Part shown: piece by piece, positions 36,907-46,735 of the stretch
Numbering within the stretch: position 1 is the first letter of the stretch
Layout: each line of letters opens with the position of its first letter
Assembly: GCA_964235765.1 (NCBI GenBank)
Contig: CAXSDH010000001.1
Location: 136,696 to 200,695, forward strand
From: JAVVHH01 sp964235765
GTDB taxonomy: Bacteria > Pseudomonadota > Alphaproteobacteria > Acetobacterales > Acetobacteraceae
Reading direction: 5' to 3'
DNA length: 64,000 nt
Translations under genes and position numbers: made by a program
Notes under the pieces: model-generated
What the model saw: only the letters and a program-made list of their open reading frames with translations
The model's database searches: none
Told to the model about the DNA's origin: nothing

Positions 36907-37206
36907 ATGAACGCCCCGCTTGCCAAGGAGCAGATTGCGCTCCTCATGTCCGACAGCCTGACCTACCGGACGATCCCGGTCCAGGGCACTGACGGCACCG
37001 TTGCCGACGCGCGCCCTTCGGCGGCCGCCCTGTTTGGACAGCGCCTGGCCCGCGCCCTCTCGGCGCTGATCACCCTGCCGCGCCGCCGCGCCGTGCTCGA
37101 CGAGTTGTCGATGCTGAGCGACCGCGAGTTGGCCGATATCGGGCTGAACCGCTCGGAGTTGACGATGGTGTTCGACCCGAAGTTCGCCCGCTCGCGCCGT
37201 GCCTGA
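36907..37206 (+). CDS. DUF1127 domain-containing small protein
   Basis: A 99-residue protein. The C-terminal 45 residues are the DUF1127 helix pair ('RRRAVLDELSMLSDRELADIGLNRSEL'). In alphaproteobacteria such Arg-rich small proteins influence RNA turnover, phosphate or carbon metabolism, and several bind RNA; the exact role of this one is unknown. The N-terminal half is Ala/Ser/Gln-rich. The intergenic region on its left (36743-36906) is noticeably AT-richer than the rest, as expected for a promoter, but no clear -35/-10 pair was found. Confidence 0.85.
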   Translation: MNAPLAKEQIALLMSDSLTYRTIPVQGTDGTVADARPSAAALFGQRLARALSALITLPRRRAVLDELSMLSDRELADIGLNRSELTMVFDPKFARSRRA

Positions 37207-37224
37207 CTTTCGCGCCGCGCCTGA

Positions 37225-38124
37225 TTACGGCTTGCGAAGCACAAGGGTGGCCCAGGCCGCCTCGTGCAGCGTGCGCTCCAGCACGAGGCCTTGCCGCCGG
37301 TGGGCAGCCAGCACCATCCGGCGCTGACCTGTCAGCAATCCGGAAAGGATAGCGGTGCCGCCCGGCGCTAAATGCAGGGCAAGGTCGCGCGCCATGTGGC
37401 AGAGCGGCCGGGCGAGGATGTTGGCAAACACGAGATCGTAGGGCGCGGCGCGGCGGATACGCCGGCTGCGCCAGCCGTTTGCGAGCACCGGGCGCACCAG
37501 CCGTCCCACGCCGTTCGCCGCAGCATTGGCCTGCGTGACCCGCACCGACCACGGCTCGATGTCCGACGCCAGCACGGCGCGACGCAGCAACAGGGCAGCG
37601 GCCATCGCGAGGATGCCGGAGCCGGTGCCGAGATCCAGGATATGGCGGGGATGCCGCCGCGCCGCCCGCTCCAATGCCCGCAAGCAGCCGCGCGTGGAGC
37701 CATGTTCGCCGGAACCGAACGCCATCCCTGCATCGAGCGTCAGCACGATCCGTCCGGGGCTGCGCCCCTTCTGCCCATGGGTGCCGCGCACCAGGAAGCG
37801 CCGCCCGACCGCTTGGTCAGGGAACGCGGCCTGGGTTCGCGCCAGCCAACCCTCCGCCTCCACCGGCTCGCGGCGCAGCGGAGCTTCGACGCCGCTGACC
37901 GCCGCCGCCACGGATAGTGCGGCCTCTAGCCCGCTGTCATCGCCTACGACGTCGCGCACGCCTTCGACGCGCCACATGCCGCGGGCTTCATCGGCAAAGA
38001 AGAAACCGACCGTGTCGCAAGCGGCGCCGATCGCTGCCTCGTAGGCTTCCAGCGCCTCCTCGGGCACTTCGACCCACACCGTCTCGAGCGGCCCGGCCCA
38101 GCGCCTGGCGCTCCCCCGCCTCAT
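37225..38124 (-). CDS. prmA: 50S ribosomal protein L11 methyltransferase
   Basis: A 299-residue protein with a divergent N-terminal recognition part and a C-terminal class I methyltransferase domain. Motif I is 'LDLGTGSGILAMAAALLL', and 'NILARPLCHMA' is the N-x-x-x-x-P-like motif of PrmA. 'LDAGMAFGSGEHGSTRGCL' precedes it and is a hallmark of the family. It trimethylates L11 amines. The start is the ATG at 38124, which overlaps the uvrD stop (ATGA), so it is cotranslated with the helicase. Convergent with DUF1127. Confidence 0.9.
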   Translation of the reverse strand: MRRGSARRWAGPLETVWVEVPEEALEAYEAAIGAACDTVGFFFADEARGMWRVEGVRDVVGDDSGLEAALSVAAAVSGVEAPLRREPVEAEGWLARTQAAFPDQAVGRRFLVRGTHGQKGRSPGRIVLTLDAGMAFGSGEHGSTRGCLRALERAARRHPRHILDLGTGSGILAMAAALLLRRAVLASDIEPWSVRVTQANAAANGVGRLVRPVLANGWRSRRIRRAAPYDLVFANILARPLCHMARDLALHLAPGGTAILSGLLTGQRRMVLAAHRRQGLVLERTLHEAAWATLVLRKP

Positions 38125-40304
38125 GCGCGCTCCACGAAACGGTCCAGCAATCGCTTCTGCCCCGCCTTCTCGAACAACACCTCCAGCCGATCGTCGTCCA
38201 CCTCCAGCACGTGGCCGTAGCCAAACTTCTGGTGGAACACGCGCGAGCCGACCGGGATTTTGTCGCTGCGGGCCGGGCGGGCCGCCGCCTCCCAGGCCCC
38301 GGGCTCGGCCGGGCGGCGGGCGGTGAGCGGGCCGGACAGGAACACGCTTGGGGCGGAGACCATGGCCTGCCGGGCCAGCGCCGCGGAGCCCGCGCGATCC
38401 ACATGCGCGTCGGGCAGTTCCTCCACGAACCGGCTGGGAATGCTGCTTTGCCAGTTGGCGTACAGCCTGCGGTTGGCCGCGTAGCTCACGATGGCCCGGC
38501 GGCGCGCCCTGGTCAGCCCCACATAGGCCAGGCGGCGTTCCTCCTCCAGCCCCTTCAGCCCGCCCTCGTCCAGCGTGCGCTGGCTGGGGAACAGGCCCTC
38601 CTCCCAGCCGGGCAGGAACACCGTGTCGAACTCCAGGCCCTTGGCCGCGTGCAACGTCATCATGCTGACCCGCTCGCCGCCCGCGTTCTGATCGTTTTCC
38701 ATGACCAGCGAGACATGTTCCAGGAACCCGCCCAAGGTGTCGAAGTCGGCCAGCGCGCGGACCAGCTCCTTCAGGTTGTCCAACCGCCCCGGCGCGTCCG
38801 GCGACTTGTCCTGCTGCCACATGCCGGTATAGCCGCTTTCGTCCAGCAGGGCCGCCACCACCAGCACGTGGCCGTCGCGCGGCAGCGCCTCCCGCCACCG
38901 CGCGACACCCCGGAAAAACTCCGAGAGCGCCTCGCGCACCTTGCCTTTGAGGCCGCCGTTGGCGGTGAGCTGCGCGGCCGCGAGGGCCAGCGGGATGCCT
39001 TGCTCGCGGGCAGCCGCCTGCATGGTGCGCATCGCCACCTCGCCGACCCCGCGGCGGGGCAGGTTGATGATGCGCTCGAAGGCCAAGTCGTCGGAGGGCT
39101 GGTGCAGCACCCGCATGTAGGCGATGGCGTCGCGGATTTCCGCGCGCTCGTAAAACCGTAGCCCGCCGACGACGCGGTAGGGGATGCCGAGGGTGATCAT
39201 CCGCTCCTCGAAGGCGCGGGTCTGGGCGCTGGTGCGGACCAGGATCGCCATCTCGCCCAGCGACTCGCCTTCGCGGCGCAGGGCTTCCACCCGCTCGCCG
39301 ACCATGCGGGCTTCCTCGTCGGAATCCCAAAGGCTGATGACGCTGACCTTCTCGCCGCCGGCGTCGTTGCGGCCGGGCCGCAGTGTTTTGCCGAGACGGC
39401 CCTCGTTATGGGCGATGAGCCCGGCCGCCGCCGCAAGGATCGGCGCGGTCGAGCGGTAGTTGCTTTCCAGCCGCACGATGTGGGCGCCCGGGAAATCCTT
39501 CTCGAACCTGAGTATGTTCTCGATCTCGGCGCCACGCCAGGAATAGATCGACTGATCGTCGTCGCCCACGCAGCAGATGTTCTTGCGCCCCTGCGCCAGC
39601 AACCGTAACCAGAGGTATTGAACGACGTTGGTGTCCTGGTACTCGTCCACCAGGATGTAATGAAACCGCCTGTGATATTCGGCCAGCACGTCGGGATGCG
39701 CTCGGAGGATCTCGGTGACGTGCAGCATCAAGTCGCCGAAGTCCGCGGTGTTCAACTGCCGCAAACGGTCCTGGTAGGCGGCATACAGCTTGCGGGACTG
39801 GCCGCCGGCGAAGTCGCCTTCCTCGGCTGCGGTCACCCGTTCGGGTGTCTGGCCGCGGTCCTTCCAGCGCTGGATCATGCCCATCAGCGCGGGGGGCGCC
39901 CAGCGCTTGGCGTCGATGTGCGCCGCCTCCATGACCTGTTTCAGCACACGCAACTGGTCGTCGGTGTCGAGGATGGTGAACCCCGAGGTGAGGCCTACCA
40001 TCGGCGCGTGCCGCCGCAGCATGCGGGCGCATAGCGCATGGAACGTGCCGAGCCACAGCCCCTCCGCCGGACGGTCCAGGATCGCGCCTACCCGTTCGCG
40101 CATCTCGCGCGCCGCCTTGTTGGTGAAGGTCACCGCCAAAACCTGGCCCGGCGCCGCCCGGCCGGTCAGCAGGATGTGGGCGAACCGGGTGGTCAGCACG
40201 CGGGTCTTGCCCGTGCCGGCGCCGGCCAGCACCAGGACCGGGCCGTCGACGGTTTCCACAGCAAGCCGCTGCTCGGGGTTCAAGCGGACGAGGTAATCGG
40301 TCAT
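38121..40304 (-). CDS. uvrD: UvrD/PcrA-type ATP-dependent DNA helicase
   Basis: A 727-residue superfamily 1A helicase. The Walker A loop is 'GAGTGKT' (28-34), with 'VDEYQDTN' (II), 'DDDQSIYSWRGA' (III), 'MTLHAAKGLEFDTVFLPG' (V) and 'YVGLTRARRRAIVSY' (VI). A C-terminal Tudor-like tail is present ('VFHQKFGYGHVLEVDDDRLEVLF'), as in PcrA/UvrD, where it contacts RNA polymerase. It unwinds DNA 3'-5' in excision and mismatch repair and clears obstacles on DNA. PcrA and UvrD names overlap for such proteins. It leads the operon with prmA. Confidence 0.92.
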   Translation of the reverse strand: MTDYLVRLNPEQRLAVETVDGPVLVLAGAGTGKTRVLTTRFAHILLTGRAAPGQVLAVTFTNKAAREMRERVGAILDRPAEGLWLGTFHALCARMLRRHAPMVGLTSGFTILDTDDQLRVLKQVMEAAHIDAKRWAPPALMGMIQRWKDRGQTPERVTAAEEGDFAGGQSRKLYAAYQDRLRQLNTADFGDLMLHVTEILRAHPDVLAEYHRRFHYILVDEYQDTNVVQYLWLRLLAQGRKNICCVGDDDQSIYSWRGAEIENILRFEKDFPGAHIVRLESNYRSTAPILAAAAGLIAHNEGRLGKTLRPGRNDAGGEKVSVISLWDSDEEARMVGERVEALRREGESLGEMAILVRTSAQTRAFEERMITLGIPYRVVGGLRFYERAEIRDAIAYMRVLHQPSDDLAFERIINLPRRGVGEVAMRTMQAAAREQGIPLALAAAQLTANGGLKGKVREALSEFFRGVARWREALPRDGHVLVVAALLDESGYTGMWQQDKSPDAPGRLDNLKELVRALADFDTLGGFLEHVSLVMENDQNAGGERVSMMTLHAAKGLEFDTVFLPGWEEGLFPSQRTLDEGGLKGLEEERRLAYVGLTRARRRAIVSYAANRRLYANWQSSIPSRFVEELPDAHVDRAGSAALARQAMVSAPSVFLSGPLTARRPAEPGAWEAAARPARSDKIPVGSRVFHQKFGYGHVLEVDDDRLEVLFEKAGQKRLLDRFVERA

Positions 40305-40345
40305 GGTGGGGGAATGCGCTGCGTCACCACCGGCATATAGAACGC

Positions 40346-41296
40346 GTGGCGAACGTGGCCAACCCGGTGCTTTCCTTGCTGGCCCTCTCGGGCCGCCGGG
40401 GGGCCGTGCTGCTTGCGGTGGGCATATTTGGCGGCGTGCTCTCGCCGTCGCTCGCTGCTGCGTTCCGCGGCTTCATTACGCCGAACGTGCTGTGCATGAT
40501 GACCTTGGTGCTGCTGCGGGTCGACTTGCCGGGCACCGTGGCGCACCTGCGCCGGCCGGGTCGGCTGGCGGCGATCGTCGCCTTCCAGCTCGTCGCCTCG
40601 CCGGTGCTGGCCTGGCTGGTCATCCTGCCCCTCGGGCTTGACCGGGGCGTCGCCGATGGCGTGGTGATCTTTGCCACGGGCTGTGCCGCCACGTCCTCGC
40701 CCGCATTCGCCCGCATGGTCGGGCTGGATCCCGAACTGGCGCTGGTCGGCGCGCTCGCGACCACGGCGCTGCTGCCGCTGACGGCGCCGCCGCTCGCGCT
40801 TTGGCTGATGGGCATCGACCTCTCGATCGGCACCGGCGCGTTCATGGCGCGCCTTCTGATCGTGGTCGGGTTGCCGGCCCTGCTATCCCTGGCGCTCCGG
40901 CGGGCGATCGGCCCGGCCAGGCTCGCCACCTACGGTGAGGCCGTGGACGGACTGCTGGTGTGGCTCGTCGTGTTCTACGGTTTTGCCGTCATGGACGGGT
41001 TGGGGCCGCGCATGGCCGCCGATCCAGGCTGGGTGCTGCAGGCGATCATTGCTGCATTCCTGGTGGATTACGGCTTGAACTTAGCAGCGTCGCTGATGTT
41101 CGTGGGGTTCGGCGCCCGGGTCGCCGCCACGGCCGGGCTGATGAGCGGCAACCGCAACATGGCGCTGTTCCTGGCCGTGCTGCCGGCCTCGACCGACCCG
41201 CGGGTGGCGCTGTTCTTTGGCCTATGCCAGTTCCCGCTCTTCCTCAGCCCGTTTCTGTTGCGCCCGGTGTATCGCTGGCTGGCGTTGCGGCCCTGA
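40346..41296 (+). CDS. bile acid:sodium symporter (BASS)-like transporter
   Basis: A 316-residue integral membrane protein with about nine or ten hydrophobic segments. The pattern includes 'CAATSSPAFARMVGLDPELAL' and 'LMSGNRNMALFLAVLPAS', which suit the crossing-helix motifs of the BASS/SBF fold. Members carry organic anions with Na+. The GTG at 40346 is used; it is 41 bp from divergent uvrD. Its 3' end overlaps metF by 53 bp on the opposite strand. Substrate unknown. Confidence 0.72.
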   Translation: MANVANPVLSLLALSGRRGAVLLAVGIFGGVLSPSLAAAFRGFITPNVLCMMTLVLLRVDLPGTVAHLRRPGRLAAIVAFQLVASPVLAWLVILPLGLDRGVADGVVIFATGCAATSSPAFARMVGLDPELALVGALATTALLPLTAPPLALWLMGIDLSIGTGAFMARLLIVVGLPALLSLALRRAIGPARLATYGEAVDGLLVWLVVFYGFAVMDGLGPRMAADPGWVLQAIIAAFLVDYGLNLAASLMFVGFGARVAATAGLMSGNRNMALFLAVLPASTDPRVALFFGLCQFPLFLSPFLLRPVYRWLALRP

Positions 41297-42236
41297 CGCC
41301 GAGCAGATGCGCGATGGCGTAGGTAAGGTCCGGCCGGTTGAGGGTGTAGAAATGGAACTCGTCCACGCCGTTGGCCTGCAACAGCCGAACCTGTTCGGCG
41401 GCGACGATGGCCCCGATCATCCGCCTCGTTTCCGGATCGGCCTCGGTGCCCTGGAACAGCGGCCCCATCCACTCGGGTACGCTGGTGCCGCACATGGCGC
41501 TGAACTTGGCGGCTTGGGTGTAGTTGGATACCGGCATGATCCCCGGCACGATCGGGGCCGTGATGCCCGCCGCGAGCGCGCGGTCAAGGAAGCGCAGGAA
41601 CACCTCGCCTTCGAAGAAATATTGGGTGATGGCCCGCGTGGCGCCGGCATCGAGCTTGCGCTTGAGGTTATCGAGATCATGGTCGGCGTTCAGCGCGGTC
41701 GGATGGGTTTCGGGGTAGGCGGCCACCGATATCTCGAAATTTGCCACCCGCTTCAACCCGGCCACGAGGTCGGCGGCGTACGCGTAGCCGTCCGGATGCG
41801 GCCGATAATCCTCGCCGGGCACGGCATCGCCCCGCAAGGCCACGATGTGGCGCACGCCGGCCGTCCAATATTCCCGGGCGACGTCGTCCACCTCGCCGCG
41901 CGGCGAGCCCACGCAGGTCAGGTGCGCGGCCGGGGTCAGACCGGTCTCGTGAACGATGCGGGCGACCGTCGCGTGGGTGCGGGCCTGCGTCGTGCCCCCT
42001 GCGCCGTAAGTTACGCTGACGAAGCGCGGGGCGAGCGGCTCGAGGCGGCGGATACAGGCCCAGAGCTGGGCTTCGAGCGCCTCGTTCCTTGGCGGGAAGA
42101 ACTCGAAGGAGAGAGCGGGCGTGGGCGACGCCGCAGCTCGGGCCGGGATGGCGGCAAAGCGCGGGCCGGTGAGCCACCGCTCGAGCGTGGCGACCGGCGG
42201 TTCCGCTTGCGGCTTCTGGGGGGCAATCTGGTTCAT
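41244..42236 (-). CDS. metF: methylenetetrahydrofolate reductase
   Basis: A 330-residue flavoprotein. 'FEFFPPRNEA' near the start carries the catalytic Glu, followed by 'VTYGAGGTTQARTHA', 'HLTCVGSPR', 'IVALRGDAV' and 'QYFFEGEVFLRFLDRA'. It reduces 5,10-methylene-THF to 5-methyl-THF for methionine synthesis, using NADH and FAD. The ATG at 42236 gives the normal length; an ATG 33 bp upstream is also in frame and neither has a strong ribosome site. Stand-alone and divergent from mlaA, with 147 bp between them. Confidence 0.92.
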   Translation of the reverse strand: MNQIAPQKPQAEPPVATLERWLTGPRFAAIPARAAASPTPALSFEFFPPRNEALEAQLWACIRRLEPLAPRFVSVTYGAGGTTQARTHATVARIVHETGLTPAAHLTCVGSPRGEVDDVAREYWTAGVRHIVALRGDAVPGEDYRPHPDGYAYAADLVAGLKRVANFEISVAAYPETHPTALNADHDLDNLKRKLDAGATRAITQYFFEGEVFLRFLDRALAAGITAPIVPGIMPVSNYTQAAKFSAMCGTSVPEWMGPLFQGTEADPETRRMIGAIVAAEQVRLLQANGVDEFHFYTLNRPDLTYAIAHLLGVRAATPASDTPGATETG

Positions 42237-42383
42237 CGTCGTGCTATCCAAGTCGTGATCGTGCAACATGAAGCTGTAGCTGGATAATATACAGCGGCTG
42301 CGGCGCAACGCCATGTGCGGCGGCAATGTTGTGTTCATACCTTGGTGCCATGATAACGGCGCCCAGTCCGACAAGGGTCAACG

Positions 42384-43145
42384 ATGCGTTTGGTCATACC
42401 CCGCCTCATGCTGGCTGCAGCCCTGCTCTCGGTGGGCGCTTGCGCAACCCGGCCGCCGCCTGGCGATCAGGAGGCGATGGACGAATACCGGCAGAACAAC
42501 GATCCGGCGGAACCGACCAACCGGTTCTTCTACAAGGTCAACGACAAGCTGGACACCTATGCGTTTCGCCCCGTGGCTGTGGCGTACCGCTCGACCGTGC
42601 CGGGCTCGGTGCGCCGGCCCATCCACAACGTGCTGGCGAACTTGTCGAGCCCGATCGTCTTTTCCAACGACGTGCTCCAGGCCAAGCCCCGCCGTGCCGG
42701 GGATACGCTGATGCGGTTCCTGATCAACACGACGGCGGGCGTCGGCGGGCTGTTCGATGTCGCGACGGATTGGGGTTACCCCGCGCACGACTCGGATTTC
42801 GGGGTGACTATGGCTTTGTGGGGCGTGGGGGAGGGGCCGTTCCTGTTCCTGCCCGTCCTCGGGCCGAGCAATCCGCGCGACGCCGGCGGCTTCGTCGGCG
42901 ACTTGGCGCTGGACCCGTTAACCTATGCCTCGTTCGGCGCCAGCGCGGCGCTGGGCTACTCGCGTTACGGCGTCGGCGCCATCGACGCGAGAGAGCGCGT
43001 GCTCGACCCGGTGGACCAGGTGAAGCGAACCGCGCTCGATCCCTATGCAACATTCCGCAGCCTCTATCGACAGAACCGCCAGGCGACGATCGACGCCACG
43101 CGGGATGACAACCGGGCCACGGTTCCCGCCTGGTTCAACCGCTAG
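42384..43145 (+). CDS. mlaA: MlaA (VacJ) family outer-membrane lipoprotein
   Basis: A 253-residue lipoprotein. The lipobox ends 'SVGAC', so Cys20 is lipidated. MlaA features are 'DPAEPTNRFFYKVND', 'HNVLANLSSPIVFSNDVLQ', 'DWGYPAHDSDFGVTMALWGVGEGPF' (across 130-155), and 'LPVLGPSNPRDAGG'. It sits in the outer membrane with porins and extracts mislocalised phospholipids from the outer leaflet, handing them to MlaC. The next gene, 19 bp on, is that MlaC-like partner. Confidence 0.92.
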   Translation: MRLVIPRLMLAAALLSVGACATRPPPGDQEAMDEYRQNNDPAEPTNRFFYKVNDKLDTYAFRPVAVAYRSTVPGSVRRPIHNVLANLSSPIVFSNDVLQAKPRRAGDTLMRFLINTTAGVGGLFDVATDWGYPAHDSDFGVTMALWGVGEGPFLFLPVLGPSNPRDAGGFVGDLALDPLTYASFGASAALGYSRYGVGAIDARERVLDPVDQVKRTALDPYATFRSLYRQNRQATIDATRDDNRATVPAWFNR

Positions 43146-43164
43146 ACCGAAAGCAATATCCGAC

Positions 43165-43764
43165 ATGCTCACTCGCCGCGCTTTGCTCGCTTACTCCGTT
43201 GCATCGGCCGCTCTGCTGGCCTTCGGCCCCTCGGCATTGGCACAGATGGAGGACGCGACCGGCTTCATTGTTAACTTGGGCAACGCCATGTCGGCCATAG
43301 TGAACGGCCCGGGTTCGCTGGACGATAAGCGTCGCCGATTGACGCCGCTTATAGAGGAATCGGTCGATATCGACAGCATTGCCCGGTTCTGCCTGGGCCG
43401 GTTCTGGCGCATGGCCACACCCGAACAGCAGGCGCGGTTCGTGCAACTGTTCCACGCGGTGCTGGTCAACAACATCTCCGGCAAGCTTGGCGAGTTCCAG
43501 GGCGTCAGCTTTACCCCGACCAGCACGAGCCAACGAGAGGGTGAGGCGGTCGTGGGCACCACCATCCGGCGGCCGAACCAGCAGCCCAACAACGTCCAGT
43601 GGATCGTCGGCTTCGCAACCGGCCGGCCAAAGATCGTCGACGTCGTGGCCGAGGGCACCAGCCTACGCTTGACCCAGCGCTCGGATTACGCGGCCTATCT
43701 GTCCCGCAACAACAACAGCGTGGAGGCACTGCTCGCAGCCATGCGGCAGCAGGCAGGAGTCTAG
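43165..43764 (+). CDS. mlaC: MlaC/Ttg2D-type phospholipid-binding periplasmic protein
   Basis: A 199-residue exported protein with a leader 'LTRRALLAYSVASAALLAFG' (RR-containing, cleavage near 'ALA/Q'). It has the Tol_Tol_Ttg2 family pattern: 'FWRMATPEQQARFVQLFHAVLVNN' (about 73-96) and 'GKLGEFQGVSF', then 'NNVQWIVGF' and 'PKIVDVVAEGTSL'. MlaC shuttles phospholipid between MlaA and MlaD. It lies directly after mlaA in the same operon, whereas mlaD is at 25583 on the other strand. Confidence 0.87.
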   Translation: MLTRRALLAYSVASAALLAFGPSALAQMEDATGFIVNLGNAMSAIVNGPGSLDDKRRRLTPLIEESVDIDSIARFCLGRFWRMATPEQQARFVQLFHAVLVNNISGKLGEFQGVSFTPTSTSQREGEAVVGTTIRRPNQQPNNVQWIVGFATGRPKIVDVVAEGTSLRLTQRSDYAAYLSRNNNSVEALLAAMRQQAGV

Positions 43765-43772
43765 GCCGGCCT

Positions 43773-44273
43773 TCAGCCAAGGCTTTCGTAAACGATCATC
43801 GGCTCGTTGCCACGCACGAACCGGTCGCACTCGCGCATGCCGATGGCGCCCAGCACCGTGCGCGAGCCTAGGTTCGCCTCGCGCGCGACGGCGATCACTC
43901 GTTGAAGTCGTGCCCGGTCGTGGGCGAAGCGCAGGGCGGCGCCGGCGGCCTCCCGTGCCAGGCCCCGGCCTCTCGCGGCGGGGCGGAAGGCGAAGCGCAG
44001 CGCCTCGCCCCGCCCATCCGGCCTCGCATGGACACCCGTGAGGCCGATCGCAACCTCGCCCTCGCGCACCGTCCACATGCCGACGCCCCGCCTAGCCCAG
44101 AACGCAGTGTCTTCCGCTAACTCCGCCGCAACCTGGGCGGGGCTGCGGACGCCGCCCAGCATCTGGGAATAGACCCCGGGGTCGCCCTTCAACGATCGCA
44201 AATCCGGCAAATCCCGCCAACCCACGGGTGCCAGCGTCAGGCGACCCGTGCGGATGACCCACGCCGGGTTCAA
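43773..44273 (-). CDS. GNAT family N-acetyltransferase (RimJ/RimL-like)
   Basis: A 166-residue acetyltransferase. It opens 'IRTGRLTLAPVGWRDL', and the acetyl-CoA motif is 'AFRPAARGRGLAREAAGAAL', followed by 'VIAVAREANLGSRTVL'. This is the RimJ/RimL branch, which acetylates N-terminal residues of ribosomal proteins or small amines. It lies 13 bp from ettA on the same strand, 3' to it, so it may be cotranscribed. The exact acceptor is unknown. Confidence 0.85.
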   Translation of the reverse strand: MNPAWVIRTGRLTLAPVGWRDLPDLRSLKGDPGVYSQMLGGVRSPAQVAAELAEDTAFWARRGVGMWTVREGEVAIGLTGVHARPDGRGEALRFAFRPAARGRGLAREAAGAALRFAHDRARLQRVIAVAREANLGSRTVLGAIGMRECDRFVRGNEPMIVYESLG

Positions 44274-44286
44274 GGCGGCTTTGGGT

Positions 44287-45966
<1,680 letters not shown>

Positions 45967-46028
45967 CGAACGGCTCCAAACGGCGGGGGTGCAGTCAATA
46001 AGGCCGCGCGACAAGTGACGCAACGCCG

Positions 46029-46102
46029 TGCGCCCGGCAGGACTCGAACCTGCGACCAAGCCGTTATGAGCGGCCCGCTCTAACCAACTGAGCTACAGGC
46101 GC
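46029..46102 (-). tRNA. tRNA with CAU anticodon, probably tRNA-Ile2 (lysidine type)
   Basis: A 74-nt cloverleaf read on the minus strand: acceptor GCGCCTG with CGGGCGC, D-arm GCTC/GAGC, anticodon stem GGCCG/CGGCT, loop CTCATAA, T-arm GCAGG-TTCGAGT-CCTGC, discriminator A. No CCA is encoded. The acceptor has C4-G69 and C5-G68, the pairs recognised by TilS, and the TTGGTC variable region is like known Ile2 tRNAs. This favours an isoleucine tRNA whose C34 becomes lysidine, rather than elongator Met. A generic caller would name it tRNA-Met. Confidence 0.9.
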
Positions 46103-46173
46103 ATGTCGCGTTGGCACGGCATCCGCGCGCGGCTATGGTCTGCCGCATCGCTATCCGCAAGTTAGGACAGAGC

Positions 46174-46698
46174 ATGGACGTCGCCAAGATACCCACCGGC
46201 AAGGATGCGCCCACCGATATCAACGTGGTGATAGAAATCCCCCAGGGAAGCCAGGTGAAGTACGAGATCGACAAGGACAGCGGCGCAATTTTCGTCGATC
46301 GCTTCCTGTTCACCCCGATGGCCTACCCCGCCGCGTACGGCTTCATCCCCGGCACGCTCGCCGATGACGGCGACCCGGCCGACGCCCTCGTGCTCGCCCC
46401 CGCGGCCGTCGTGCCCGGCGCGGTCATCCGTGCCCGCCCGATCGGCATGCTGCGGATGGAGGACGAGAGCGGCCAGGACGAGAAGATCATCTGCGTCCCG
46501 CACGACAAAATCCATACGCAGTACACGGACGTGCACGCGGTCGAGGACCTGCCGGCGATCACGCGGCAAGCCATCGAGCACTTCTTCACCCGCTACAAGG
46601 ACCTCGAGCCCGGCAAATGGGTGAAGGTCACCGGCTGGGCCAACCGCGAGGCGGCCTATGACGTGATCCGCAAGGCGATCGCCGCGGCCAAGCCGTGA
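46174..46698 (+). CDS. ppa: inorganic pyrophosphatase (family I)
   Basis: A 174-residue soluble enzyme that splits pyrophosphate to two phosphates with Mg2+, pulling biosynthetic reactions forward. Family I features are 'IEIPQGSQVKYEIDKDSG', 'YGFIPGTLADDGDPADALVL' (metal-binding Asp residues) and 'KVTGWANREAAYDVI'. The ATG at 46174 follows AGGACAG and gives the standard family length. It is convergent with recG, with a GC hairpin between them. Confidence 0.95.
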   Translation: MDVAKIPTGKDAPTDINVVIEIPQGSQVKYEIDKDSGAIFVDRFLFTPMAYPAAYGFIPGTLADDGDPADALVLAPAAVVPGAVIRARPIGMLRMEDESGQDEKIICVPHDKIHTQYTDVHAVEDLPAITRQAIEHFFTRYKDLEPGKWVKVTGWANREAAYDVIRKAIAAAKP

Positions 46699-46718
46699 TC
46701 AGTCCCTCCTCATGTTGA

Positions 46719-46735
46719 GCGGGACCTTATCCCGC
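46719..46735. terminator. possible bidirectional hairpin between ppa and recG
   Basis: A perfect 6-bp GC stem (GCGGGA with TCCCGC) around a 5-base loop, centred between the convergent ppa and recG genes and overlapping the recG stop. There is no T-run on either side, so it would be a weak or factor-assisted terminator. It could also be chance in such GC-rich DNA. Confidence 0.3.

Noticed and set aside
42237..42383. Possible SAM-type riboswitch upstream of metF
   Set aside because: I could not find a convincing SAM-II or SAM-I core or pseudoknot in the 147 bp on the metF strand.
46029..46102. Elongator tRNA-Met
   Set aside because: Acceptor pairs C4-G69 and C5-G68 and the variable region fit tRNA-Ile2 better, although the anticodon alone would allow Met.
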